Of a DNA stretch of 62,500 nt, positions 46,510-53,920 are shown piece after piece. Location: NCBI GenBank assembly GCA_943789455.1, contig CALSUE010000001.1, positions 1 through 62,500 of the forward strand, in the 5' to 3' direction. Below the pieces are notes generated by a model. That model was not told the DNA's origin. It saw only the letters and a list, made by a program, of their open reading frames with translations, and searched no databases. The position numbers and the translations under genes were made by a program. Each line of letters opens with the position of its first letter. Positions within the stretch are counted from its first letter, which is position 1. Origin of the DNA: an uncultured Flavobacteriaceae bacterium (lineage in GTDB: Bacteria; Bacteroidota; Bacteroidia; Flavobacteriales; Flavobacteriaceae).

Positions 46510-47322
46510 TTAATTTAAAATTTCAGCCATCTGAGCCTGAAGTTCAGCCGCTTTTTTTGAGGCAGCTTTTGCAAAATCTATTTCTTTTGAAGCATAAAGT
46601 ATCCCACGAGACGAATTGATTAATAATCCAACTTGATTGTTCATCCCGTATTTACACACATCTTGTAAATTTCCTCCTTGTGCACCTACACCAGGTACTA
46701 ATAAAAATGAATCAGGAATAATTTTTCTGATATCTGCTAAATAGGATGCTTTAGTAGCACCTACTACATACATTAAATTTTCAGCATTTTTCCAAGTTTT
46801 AGAAGTTTCTAAAACTTGTTTATAAACTTCTCTTCCATCAATTTCTTTGGTCTGAAAATCAAAAGCACCGGCATTAGAGGTTAGCGCGAGTAAAATTGTG
46901 TGTTTGTTTTTAAAGGCTAAGAATGGCTCTACTGAATCTTTTCCCATGTAGGGAGCAACAGTGATACTGTCAAAAGATAAATCTTCAAAAAAAGCTTTAG
47001 CATACATGCTGGATGTATTTCCAATATCTCCTCGCTTTGCGTCTGCTATTGTAAAGATATCTGGATGATTTTGATTGATGTACTTAATGGTTTTTTCTAG
47101 AGAAATCCATCCTTTAATTCCGTAGGCTTCATAAAAAGCTGTATTGGGTTTGTAGGCGACACATAAATGATGAGTGGCATCAATAATGGCTTTATTAAAC
47201 TCAAAAATAGGGTCTTCTTTTTCTAAAAGAAAAGATGGGATTTTATTTAGATCTACATCTAAACCAATGCATAGAAATGATTTCTTTTTTTGAATCTGAG
47301 TTAGAATCTCTGCTGTCGTCAT
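46510..47322 (-). CDS. pyrF: Orotidine 5'-phosphate decarboxylase (type 2)
   Basis: A 270-residue TIM-barrel enzyme making [20 protein letters not shown] (~residues 15-31), [13 protein letters not shown] and the catalytic [23 protein letters not shown] (~91-113) are diagnostic; [10 protein letters not shown] and [14 protein letters not shown] bind phosphate. The 270-residue length is the long type 2 form typical of Bacteroidota and actinobacteria. A TACCTTTG promoter box lies 21 nt upstream. Confidence 0.95.
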   Translation of the reverse strand: MTTAEILTQIQKKKSFLCIGLDVDLNKIPSFLLEKEDPIFEFNKAIIDATHHLCVAYKPNTAFYEAYGIKGWISLEKTIKYINQNHPDIFTIADAKRGDIGNTSSMYAKAFFEDLSFDSITVAPYMGKDSVEPFLAFKNKHTILLALTSNAGAFDFQTKEIDGREVYKQVLETSKTWKNAENLMYVVGATKASYLADIRKIIPDSFLLVPGVGAQGGNLQDVCKYGMNNQVGLLINSSRGILYASKEIDFAKAASKKAAELQAQMAEILN

Positions 47323-47342
47323 CTGTCTTTTTAAAAGTTATA

Positions 47343-47350
47343 CAAAGGTA
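47343..47350 (-). promoter_or_regulatory. -7 box TACCTTTG for pyrF
   Basis: Perfect TAnnTTTG match on the minus strand. It lies back to back with the permease promoter at 47372-47379, so the two upstream regions overlap. Confidence 0.5.
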
Positions 47351-47371
47351 CATATTTTTAAGACTTTCTGT

Positions 47372-47379
47372 TATCTTTG
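47372..47379 (+). promoter_or_regulatory. -7 box TATCTTTG for the permease gene
   Basis: Perfect TAnnTTTG match 17 nt before ATG 47397. Confidence 0.5.
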
Positions 47380-47396
47380 TTTAAGAGTCATTCTAT

Positions 47397-48473
47397 ATGA
47401 TACAATTTATATTTAATAAGTTTTTTTATGGGGTTTTAACACTTTTTGGAGTTGTTACTGTCATTTTCTTATTATTTAATGTTTTGCCTGGAGATCCAGC
47501 AAGAATGATGCTAGATCAGAGGGAAGATTCTGAGCAACTGAAAAATATAAGAAAGAAATATGGTTTTGATCAATCCTTAACCACTCAATATCTTTATTAT
47601 TTAAATGATGTATCTCCGCTATCAATTCATTCAAGTAAAACTGAAGATTATACTTTTTTAAGTCATGGTAAATATTCCTATAAGACACTTTTCCGTATTG
47701 GTGAATCTACTCTAGTTTTAAAATACCCTTACTTAAGAGAATCATTTCAAAAAAACGGGAAGAAGGTGTCAGAGATTATAATTGAAACCCTTCCTAATAC
47801 TGCTGTTTTAGCGCTATTCGCAATTTCTATAGCCATTGGTATTGGAATCTTGTTTGGTATTTTATCAGCCATTTATAAAGATACCTGGTTAGATAGAGTA
47901 ATTGCTGTAATCAGTACTTTTGGAATGAGTGTTCCCTCATTTTTTTCTGCAATTTTATTTGCCTGGATATTTGGTTTTCTTTTACATAATTATACGAGTT
48001 TAGAAATGACTGGGAGTTTATACGTTGTTGATGATTTCGGGGAACAAATAACTATGCAATGGAAAAACTTGATACTTCCAGGTATAGTTTTAGGGATTAG
48101 ACCATTAGCTGTTATCATTCAATTAATGAGAAATTCATTATTAGAAGTTCTAAGTCAAGATTATATTAGAACAGCAAAAGCCAAAGGGTTAACAAAGTAT
48201 CAAGTAATCAAAAACCATGCATTAAAAAATGCATTAAACCCTGTAATAACAGCTGTATCAGGTTGGTTTGCTTCTATGTTGGCGGGAGCTGTATTCGTTG
48301 AGTATATTTTTAACTGGAATGGGCTTGGAAAAGAAATTGTTAATGCTTTAAACACACTAGATTTACCCATAATTATGGGAAGTGTTTTGGTAATAGCCAC
48401 TTTGTTTATCATCATTAATATATTGGTAGATGTTATGTACAGTTGGTTAGATCCTAGAATTAGACTTAAATAA
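47397..48473 (+). CDS. OppB/DppB-type ABC transporter permease
   Basis: A 358-residue protein of the BPD_transp_1 family with six helices. The N-terminal FFYGVLTLFGVVTVIFLLFNVLPGDPARM is the OppB/DppB hallmark, and the EAA-loop region reads DYIRTAKAKGLTKYQVIKNHALKNALNP (~residues 255-282). It carries a ~90-residue periplasmic insert after the first helix (~50-125). It should import or export peptides together with an OppC-like partner, ATPases and a binding protein, none of which is encoded beside it. Confidence 0.88.
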   Translation: MIQFIFNKFFYGVLTLFGVVTVIFLLFNVLPGDPARMMLDQREDSEQLKNIRKKYGFDQSLTTQYLYYLNDVSPLSIHSSKTEDYTFLSHGKYSYKTLFRIGESTLVLKYPYLRESFQKNGKKVSEIIIETLPNTAVLALFAISIAIGIGILFGILSAIYKDTWLDRVIAVISTFGMSVPSFFSAILFAWIFGFLLHNYTSLEMTGSLYVVDDFGEQITMQWKNLILPGIVLGIRPLAVIIQLMRNSLLEVLSQDYIRTAKAKGLTKYQVIKNHALKNALNPVITAVSGWFASMLAGAVFVEYIFNWNGLGKEIVNALNTLDLPIIMGSVLVIATLFIIINILVDVMYSWLDPRIRLK

Positions 48474-48478
48474 ATAGA

Positions 48479-48961
48479 ATGAAACGACTGGGTTTATTAT
48501 TCTTATTTCTTATTATCGGTTGTCACAATCCTACTCGCTTTTCAAAAGAAGCATTAAATGAAAAATTTGTTAGTATTTCACAACAAGACGTAACATTTCA
48601 AAAGATTTTAAAAAAACACCAAGGAAATAAAATTTTAATAGACATATGGGCCTCCTGGTGTAAAGACTGTATCATTACTTTACCAGAACTAAAACAATTA
48701 CAACAAGAAAACCCTAAAGTTCATTTTGTTTTTCTTTCACTCGATAAAAGTAAAGAACGTTGGATAAAAGCTATAGATCGTCTGAAGATAATAGGAGATC
48801 ATTATTATATGGCTGAGGGTAAAAAAGGAGCGTTTGGAAGGTTCTTAGGCTTGTGGTGGATTCCTAGATATGTGGTTGTTGATGAATTTGGAGAAATCAC
48901 TTTATTTAAGGCAACAAAAATTACAAGCAAAAACATTCTTAAAGCCCTTAAAATTAAGTAA
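48479..48961 (+). CDS. TlpA/thioredoxin-like lipoprotein
   Basis: A 160-residue protein with a lipoprotein signal (LGLLFLFLIIGC, Cys15) and a thioredoxin fold. The redox motif is WCKDC in IDIWASWCKDCIITLPELKQL (~residues 54-74); the cis-Pro is in GLWWIPRYVVVDEFG. It is probably a membrane-attached periplasmic disulphide reductase. The N-terminus lacks the longer AhpC-type extension of many Bacteroidota TlpA proteins. It lies 5 nt after the permease. Confidence 0.85.
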   Translation: MKRLGLLFLFLIIGCHNPTRFSKEALNEKFVSISQQDVTFQKILKKHQGNKILIDIWASWCKDCIITLPELKQLQQENPKVHFVFLSLDKSKERWIKAIDRLKIIGDHYYMAEGKKGAFGRFLGLWWIPRYVVVDEFGEITLFKATKITSKNILKALKIK

Positions 48962-48988
48962 TTTAGCCGCTTTTAAAATTATAAAAAT

Positions 48989-49743
48989 ATGAGAAATAAT
49001 ATTGTTGCAGGAAATTGGAAAATGAATAATGATGCAACACAAACAACCGAATTAATTAATGACTTAAATAAAGCCTTAGAAGAGGTTTCAATAATTGTAG
49101 AGTTCTAATTTCACCTACCTCTATTAATTTAACATCTGCGGTAGCATTAACTGAAGACTCTGTAATTGAAGTTGCAGCTCAGAATATGCACCAAGCTAAA
49201 AATGGAGCTTTTACTGGAGAGATTTCTGCAGCTATGCTAAATGATGTGGGCGTGAAATCTGTAATTTTAGGGCATTCAGAAAGAAGAACCTACTTTGGTG
49301 AAGATGATCAAATCTTAACCGAGAAAGTAGCATCCGCTCTTGAAAATAATTTGGAAATAATTTTTTGTTTTGGCGAATTATTAGAAGATCGTAAATCAGG
49401 GAATCATTTTAAAGTTGTAGAAAGTCAATTAAAAAATACTGTTCTTTCTTTAAATGCAGCCTCATGGGAGCATATTGTATTGGCATACGAGCCGGTTTGG
49501 GCCATTGGAACAGGGGAAACTGCAAGCCCAGAACAAGCTCAAGAAATGCATGCTTATATTAGAAGTTTATTGGTGTCTACTTATGGTATATCTGTTGCTG
49601 AAAATGTTTCTATCTTATACGGAGGAAGTGTAAAGCCAACGAATGCCAAAGAAATTTTCTCTAAAGAAGATGTAGATGGTGGATTAATTGGAGGTGCTTC
49701 TTTGAAAGCAACTGACTTTACAGGAATTATCACTGCTTTTTAA
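48989..49743 (+). pseudogene. tpiA: Triosephosphate isomerase gene with -1 frameshift
   Basis: The frame starting at ATG 48989 encodes the TPI N-terminus (NNIVAGNWKMNNDATQTTELINDLNKAL...) but stops at TAA 49106-49108 after 39 residues. The next frame over picks up at 49102 with VLISPTSINLTSAVALTEDSVIEVAAQNMHQ and continues with GHSERR, AYEPVWAIGTG and LYGGSVKP to TAA 49743. Adding one G after 49102 restores a 251-residue TPI, normal length, with Lys, His and Glu catalytic residues intact. TPI is a central glycolytic enzyme, so an assembly or sequencing error is as likely as a true mutation. Confidence 0.92.
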
Positions 49744-49755
49744 TTTTTTATTGTA

Positions 49756-50592
49756 ATGGATTCCATTTACATAGCTTACGATTTTATTGTATCACCAAAA
49801 GAGTCGGCAACAGAGATGCTTATTGCTCAGCTAGGGTATATAGGCTTTGAAAGTTTTGTAGAAAATGAAAATGGTGTAGTAGCATACATTCAAAAAAAAG
49901 ATTGGAATTCTAATAAAGTTGAGGATCTATATCTTTTAAACTCTAATGAGTTTGATATTACATTTAAATATAATGAAATTGAGCAAACGAATTGGAATAA
50001 AGAATGGGAGAAAAATTTTAATCCAATTCAGGTAAATGGGCAAGTTAGTATTCGTGCTCCGTTTCATGAAAATCCTTCCTTGAATTTTGATATAGTCATA
50101 GAACCTAAAATGAGTTTTGGAACGGGTCATCATGAAACAACTCATATGATGGTTCAACATTTATTAGCACTAGATCTTAAAAATAAAAAAGTACTTGATA
50201 TGGGATGTGGAACTGGAATTTTAGCCATTTTTGCTGAAATGAAAGGAGCCCAGCCTACAGATGCCATAGATATAGATAGTTGGTGTTATCAAAACTCCTT
50301 AGAGAACGTTCAAAGAAATGGTTGTAAGCATATCAATGTCTTAGAGGGTGATTCCTCCTTATTGAAAGGAAAAGAATATGATGTTGTTATCGCCAATATT
50401 AATAGAAATATTTTGCTCTCTGATATGAAAATATATACAGATTGTTTGAGTGAAAATGGGGTTTTATTACTCAGTGGGTTTTACAAAGAAGACATTTCAA
50501 TTATTGAAAGTGAAGTTATTAAGTATGGATTAGTTTTAGATAAAATGATTCAAAAGAATAATTGGGTAGCCCTAAAGTATATGAAACCATAA
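49756..50592 (+). CDS. prmA: Ribosomal protein L11 methyltransferase
   Basis: A 278-residue SAM-dependent methyltransferase that trimethylates ribosomal protein L11. The N-terminal L11-recognition part (~1-110) is followed by SFGTGHHETTHMM, motif I VLDMGCGTGILAIFA (~residues 147-161), IDIDSWCYQNS, and the catalytic-region ANINRNILL. Starts 12 nt after tpiA; clpS follows after 24 nt. Confidence 0.95.
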   Translation: MDSIYIAYDFIVSPKESATEMLIAQLGYIGFESFVENENGVVAYIQKKDWNSNKVEDLYLLNSNEFDITFKYNEIEQTNWNKEWEKNFNPIQVNGQVSIRAPFHENPSLNFDIVIEPKMSFGTGHHETTHMMVQHLLALDLKNKKVLDMGCGTGILAIFAEMKGAQPTDAIDIDSWCYQNSLENVQRNGCKHINVLEGDSSLLKGKEYDVVIANINRNILLSDMKIYTDCLSENGVLLLSGFYKEDISIIESEVIKYGLVLDKMIQKNNWVALKYMKP

Positions 50593-50616
50593 ATTTTTTT
50601 TCATAAATTTGTAAAG

Positions 50617-50892
50617 ATGAGTACAAAAGAAAAAATTAAAGAAGAAGTAGTTGTTTTAGAAAAGAAAGTTAATCAACATCACATTGTGCTTCATAATGAT
50701 GAGGTAAATACATTTGATTTTGTTATAAATTCTTTAATTAGTGTTTGTGAACACACAGAGGAGCAAGCAGAACAATGTACTTGGTTGGTTCATTTTAAAG
50801 GAAAATGTACAGTAAAAACAGGAGAACTTAAAGAATTAAAACCTCGTTGCTCTAAATTGTTAAGTTTAGGACTTTCTGCAGAATTAATATAA
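50617..50892 (+). CDS. clpS: ClpS adaptor for the N-degron pathway
   Basis: A 91-residue protein. VLHNDEVNTFDFVINSL (residues ~25-41) holds the Asn-Asp pair that binds N-terminal destabilising residues, and WLVHFKGKC includes the His of the same pocket. ClpS hands such substrates to ClpAP; in Bacteroidota the partner is probably a ClpC-type unfoldase. It ends 1 nt before the next gene. Confidence 0.93.
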   Translation: MSTKEKIKEEVVVLEKKVNQHHIVLHNDEVNTFDFVINSLISVCEHTEEQAEQCTWLVHFKGKCTVKTGELKELKPRCSKLLSLGLSAELI

Positions 50893-50893
50893 G

Positions 50894-51166
50894 ATGGAAA
50901 ATATTTTTAAGTATTTTGATTTTTCTCCTTTCAAAAAAGATGATTCAAACGCTTTTAACGGAAATCAGATTTCTTTTACAGAATTAAATGCTCAACACTT
51001 TTTAATATTTGAGAAAGAGCAAGATATTTTTAACCTATATGTATCTAAATACTCAAAAAAATCAGATATAGGTAATAAATCTCCCGAAATTTTAGAGCTT
51101 CTTGTTACTAATTACGATAAGAGTAATTCTCAGCACAGGGTAGCCTTAAGAAGATATTTAGGATAG
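50894..51166 (+). CDS. Hypothetical 90-residue protein
   Basis: A 90-residue soluble protein, rich in aromatic residues (ENIFKYFDFSPFKKDD at the start), ending in SQHRVALRRYLG. No signal peptide, membrane helix or motif recognised. It starts one base after the clpS stop (TAAG-ATG), so it is almost certainly co-expressed with clpS. Confidence 0.65.
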   Translation: MENIFKYFDFSPFKKDDSNAFNGNQISFTELNAQHFLIFEKEQDIFNLYVSKYSKKSDIGNKSPEILELLVTNYDKSNSQHRVALRRYLG

Positions 51167-51200
51167 TAAATTTATCAGTTTTATTTCAAACTAATATATT

Positions 51201-51596
51201 ATGATGTTTCAAAATTTAAAAATCAATTCACAAATAGTTTTAGTCCTTTGTTTTTTTATTTTCAGTTGTAATCAAAATAATAGCTGTAATTTTTTAGATG
51301 ATAATAATCAATTAATAAAACCTATTATTTTAAAAAGATTTGATGATGATGTTCAAAAGGTTTTTAAAAATGCAGGTTTAAAAGTTGCTGTTAAAGCATT
51401 TTTAATTAATGAAAAGTTAGATTCTGTTTCTAAAAATCATTATACAGTAAATTTAATTTCTAACTATTCTAACCAAAGTATGTCTCAATACTCGTTAGCA
51501 TATTTTGAAATATATTGCGATTCAATTGCTAGAATAAGGTCTAAGCCCGTTTCAAGATTTGAATTTGAGGAATTGTACAATCAATCATTGGATTAG
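51201..51596 (+). CDS. Hypothetical lipoprotein
   Basis: A 131-residue protein with a lipoprotein signal (QIVLVLCFFIFSC, Cys23). The remainder is mainly helical with no known motif. Two tandem ATGs (51201, 51204) are possible starts. It lies 34 nt downstream of the clpS-linked gene and is the last protein gene before the tRNA-Arg repeat region. Confidence 0.65.
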   Translation: MMFQNLKINSQIVLVLCFFIFSCNQNNSCNFLDDNNQLIKPIILKRFDDDVQKVFKNAGLKVAVKAFLINEKLDSVSKNHYTVNLISNYSNQSMSQYSLAYFEIYCDSIARIRSKPVSRFEFEELYNQSLD

Positions 51597-51607
51597 TATA
51601 ATTATCA

Positions 51608-51636
51608 TACTATTTATTCGTGACCATGACAGGATT
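51608..51636. repeat. Distal copy of tRNA-Arg 3' end (att-like)
   Basis: An exact 29-bp copy of 51827-51855: the last 16 nt of the tRNA-Arg gene plus 13 nt beyond it. The copies lie 219 nt apart in the same orientation. This is the pattern left when an element integrates at the 3' end of a tRNA gene. Confidence 0.7.
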
Positions 51637-51643
51637 ATTTTAT

Positions 51644-51707
51644 GATCCTGATAAAGCTCCGCCTTGAAAATAGCACAAACAAAAAAAACACTCAAGTAAG
51701 CTTGGCG
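51644..51707. repeat. Copy 1 of a ~63-bp direct repeat
   Basis: Begins GATCCTGATAAAGCTCC and ends AAGCTTGGCG; matches 51752-51814 except three substitutions and one A in a poly-A run. It looks like a decayed copy of the terminator next to tRNA-Arg. Confidence 0.75.
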
Positions 51708-51751
51708 ATACGTAAAAAAGTTTTTCTTTTATGTTGAGGAGTAGCTTCGCT

Positions 51752-51814
51752 GATCCTGATAAAGCTCCGCTTTGAAAATAGCACAAACAAAAAAACGCTC
51801 AAGCAAGCTTGGCG
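51752..51814. repeat. Copy 2 of the ~63-bp direct repeat
   Basis: Contains an intact hairpin (see terminator at 51789-51821) that copy 1 has lost. Confidence 0.75.
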
Positions 51815-51821
51815 TTTTTTT
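51789..51821. terminator. Terminator between the lipoprotein and tRNA-Arg
   Basis: ACGC(T)CAAGC / GCTTGGCGT stem with one bulged T, an A-run before and a T-run after, so it can act on both strands and probably ends the tRNA-Arg transcript. Confidence 0.7.
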
Positions 51822-51826
51822 AATTG

Positions 51827-51855
51827 TACTATTTATTCGTGACCATGACAGGATT
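51827..51855. repeat. Proximal copy of the 29-bp tRNA-Arg 3' repeat
   Basis: Includes the tRNA 3' end (51840-51855) and flanking DNA; identical to 51608-51636. Confidence 0.75.
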
Positions 51856-51913
51856 CAAACCTGTAACCTCTTGAGCCGTAATCAAGTGCGCTATTCAGTT
51901 GCGCCACATGGCC
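51840..51913 (-). tRNA. tRNA-Arg (ACG)
   Basis: A 74-nt minus-strand cloverleaf: acceptor GGCCATG / CATGGTC (one G-U pair), D arm GCGC-AACTGAATA-GCGC, anticodon arm CTTGA-TTACGGC-TCAAG with anticodon ACG, T arm ACAGG-TTTGAAT-CCTGT, discriminator A, and no encoded CCA. The first anticodon base would be edited to inosine by TadA in the cell. Promoter box at 51925-51932. Confidence 0.96.
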
Positions 51914-51924
51914 AATTTCGGGTG

Positions 51925-51932
51925 CAAATATA
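51925..51932 (-). promoter_or_regulatory. tRNA-Arg promoter, -7 box TATATTTG with GC-rich discriminator
   Basis: TATATTTG followed by CACCCG, 12 nt before the tRNA 5' end; same discriminator type as the tRNA-Phe and rRNA promoters. Confidence 0.6.
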
Positions 51933-51972
51933 GTAGTGTTTTTCTTATTTAGAAAGTCTTGACTGTCTTTTT

Positions 51973-52203
51973 TTATGAATTTATTTCTTTTTTGAAAGCA
52001 TTCAGAATAGGTTCAGATTTTTCTAAATCTTTTTTAAGTATATATAATTCTACTGAATCCATTATTGAGCCAAAACCTGCTAATCTAGCAGATTCAGGAT
52101 GGTTTTTGACCAATGAGGTAATGTTATTTTCTGCTAATAGGTTTCTTATGCCATTAATGATAATTAGTGAACTCGTATATATTTTTAAGTATTCTGTTTT
52201 CAT
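51973..52203 (-). CDS. DUF2007 domain protein
   Basis: About 76 residues from ATG 52203; a reading from 52251 would add 16 residues that overlap the upstream small gene. The pattern LKIYTSSLIIINGIRNLLAENNI...ESARLAGFGSIMDSVELYILKKDLEKSEPIL fits DUF2007, a small alpha-beta fold related to PII-like signal proteins. Function unknown. It lies 11 nt after the 50-residue gene, in one unit. Confidence 0.82.
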   Translation of the reverse strand: MKTEYLKIYTSSLIIINGIRNLLAENNITSLVKNHPESARLAGFGSIMDSVELYILKKDLEKSEPILNAFKKEINS

Positions 52204-52214
52204 ATTCGTAAATT

Positions 52215-52367
52215 TTAATCTAAAGAATTTAGTGTTACAAAACTTCTCCATCCAACAATAGCTAGCTGAATTTTTGATGCTTTAGCAAGATCCAATCTTT
52301 TTTTTGTGAAAGAAGGAAGAATAGCTTTGTTAAGCTTTGCTAATAATTTAAAAATTTCTTTTTTCAT
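52215..52367 (-). CDS. Conserved 50-residue basic protein
   Basis: A frame from ATG 52367 to TAA 52215 encodes KKEIFKLLAKLNKAILPS, FTKKRLDLAKASKIQLAIVG and WRSFVTLNSLD, 50 residues with a basic, amphipathic character. I recall near-identical short proteins across flavobacteria, some labelled SsrA-binding protein, a name the length does not support. A TATATTTG box stands 18 nt upstream, and the DUF2007 gene follows in the same unit. Confidence 0.8.
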   Translation of the reverse strand: MKKEIFKLLAKLNKAILPSFTKKRLDLAKASKIQLAIVGWRSFVTLNSLD

Positions 52368-52385
52368 TTAATAAATGTTCTTATT

Positions 52386-52393
52386 CAAATATA
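52386..52393 (-). promoter_or_regulatory. -7 box TATATTTG for the 50-residue gene
   Basis: Perfect TAnnTTTG match 18 nt upstream of ATG 52367. Confidence 0.5.
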
Positions 52394-52907
52394 ATGAAAA
52401 ATAATAGTGTTAGAATCGCAACACTTTTTTTAAAGTAAGGAAGTCCATTTTAATGTTATATTCTTCTTAATAATTAATTTAGTATAAATTCGTTAGTTTC
52501 AGTTTCATAATAATTGTATTCTAGAATATTAAATATGATAAAAGGTTAAGTGATAATTCAATAATTTTTAAGGCAAATGTGATCATGTTTTTTTTGTTTT
52601 TAAAGATTAATAATTAGTAATTCTAGAATTGTTTAATCAATATATGCTAATGCAATCATATCTAACAAGTAAAAACAATAGAAAAGATGTAATTAATTTT
52701 ACATTTATTATCAAATAGTGTAATTTTATTTATATATGTAATGTAATTTACTACAAACATGTTTATAAATTAAACTAATTTGACTATATAGTATTATATT
52801 ATGTAATAAAATAAAGCCTTTTCACGCTATTTTTTAATAAAATAGCCCTATAAAGAGCTTTTTTTACTCAATTCTATCTTTTTTTACATCAAGAACGTTT
52901 AAAAATG
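52394..52907. other. Gene-free AT-rich stretch
   Basis: About 510 nt with no gene I can support on either strand. It holds two perfect palindromes of the ATTCTAGAAT type (52518-52527 and, extended to 12 bp, 52619-52630), a TGTAA-N6-TTACA dyad near 52690, and an 8-bp hairpin GCTATTTT / AAAATAGC (52826-52846) not followed by a clean T-run. No RNA gene was recognised. Confidence 0.5.
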
Positions 52908-52915
52908 TATCTTCG
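52908..52915 (+). promoter_or_regulatory. -7-like box TATCTTCG for the exchanger gene
   Basis: One mismatch to TAnnTTTG, 17 nt before ATG 52933. Confidence 0.35.
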
Positions 52916-52932
52916 TGCAAAAAAAATAAATC

Positions 52933-53868
52933 ATGAATTTTCTATTTATTATAAGTGGTTTAGTTTTACTAATTTTAGGTGGAAATTGGTTACTTAAATC
53001 GTCAATTTCTATTTCCTTAGGCCTAAAAATTCCCAAAATTATTATTGGTATGACAGTGGTTTCTTTTGCTACTTCTGCCCCTGAACTAATTGTAAGTATT
53101 AAAGCTGCTTTAAATGGGTATTCAGATTTAGCCTTAGGTAATGTTATCGGCTCTAATATTGCCAATTTAGCTTTGGTTTTAGGAATCACATTATTAATTT
53201 CCAAAATAGCAGTTCAAAAAGTTTTTTACACTATTAATTGGCCAATAATGATGATTGGATCATTAATGCTTTACTTTTTTCTTTTAAATGATTATTTAAT
53301 ATCTTTCATGGAAGGTGTTTTTTTATTTTCTTTTTTATTGATTTTTCTAATTTATCTTCTCAAATTTCAAAAACAAGTTATTGAGGATGCTGCAACAGAA
53401 GATATTTTAATCTTATCAAAATTCAAAACAGTTATTCTTTTACTTCTGGGTAGTATTGGATTGTGGGGAGGTTCAGAAATGTTAATTACAGGAGCTACAG
53501 ATTTAGCAATCACTCTTGGAGTTGGAGAGAGGCTCATAGGAGTTACTGTCGTATCAGTTGGGACTAGCATTCCTGAATTAGCTGCTTCAATTATTGCCGT
53601 CCTCAAAAAAGAAAAGTCAATATCTATAGGTAACCTTATTGGATCTAATATATTTAATATTTTGGCTGTTATTGGTATTACCTCTATCATCACTCCAATT
53701 TCTGCAAATGATAGTACATTATACACTAATGATATTTATTGGATGCTAGGAGTTTCTCTATTATTACTTGTTTTAGTTTTTCTTCCCAAGAAAATGGAAT
53801 TAGAACGTAAGAGTGGAGTTATTCTTCTGCTATTTTATGCTTTGTTCCTGTATCAAACTATTAGATAA
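52933..53868 (+). CDS. CaCA-family Na+/Ca2+ (cation) exchanger, YrbG type
   Basis: A 311-residue membrane protein with about ten helices and the two inverted alpha repeats of the family: GMTVVSFATSAPELIVSIKAALNG...GNVIGSNIANLALVLG (residues ~39-90) and GVTVVSVGTSIPELAASIIAVLKK...GNLIGSNIFNILAVIG (~203-250). It exchanges Ca2+ or another divalent ion for Na+ or H+. A hairpin follows, shared with the convergent glutamine synthetase gene. Confidence 0.93.
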   Translation: MNFLFIISGLVLLILGGNWLLKSSISISLGLKIPKIIIGMTVVSFATSAPELIVSIKAALNGYSDLALGNVIGSNIANLALVLGITLLISKIAVQKVFYTINWPIMMIGSLMLYFFLLNDYLISFMEGVFLFSFLLIFLIYLLKFQKQVIEDAATEDILILSKFKTVILLLLGSIGLWGGSEMLITGATDLAITLGVGERLIGVTVVSVGTSIPELAASIIAVLKKEKSISIGNLIGSNIFNILAVIGITSIITPISANDSTLYTNDIYWMLGVSLLLLVLVFLPKKMELERKSGVILLLFYALFLYQTIR

Positions 53869-53871
53869 AAA

Positions 53872-53899
53872 AAAACCACAAAAATAAATTTGTGGTTTT
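53872..53899. terminator. Terminator between the exchanger and glutamine synthetase genes
   Basis: An 11-bp stem (AAAACCACAAA / TTTGTGGTTTT) with a 6-nt loop, A-run before and T-run after; serves both converging genes. Confidence 0.85.
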
Positions 53900-53920
53900 A
53901 TATAATTTTCAAAAAATCTG

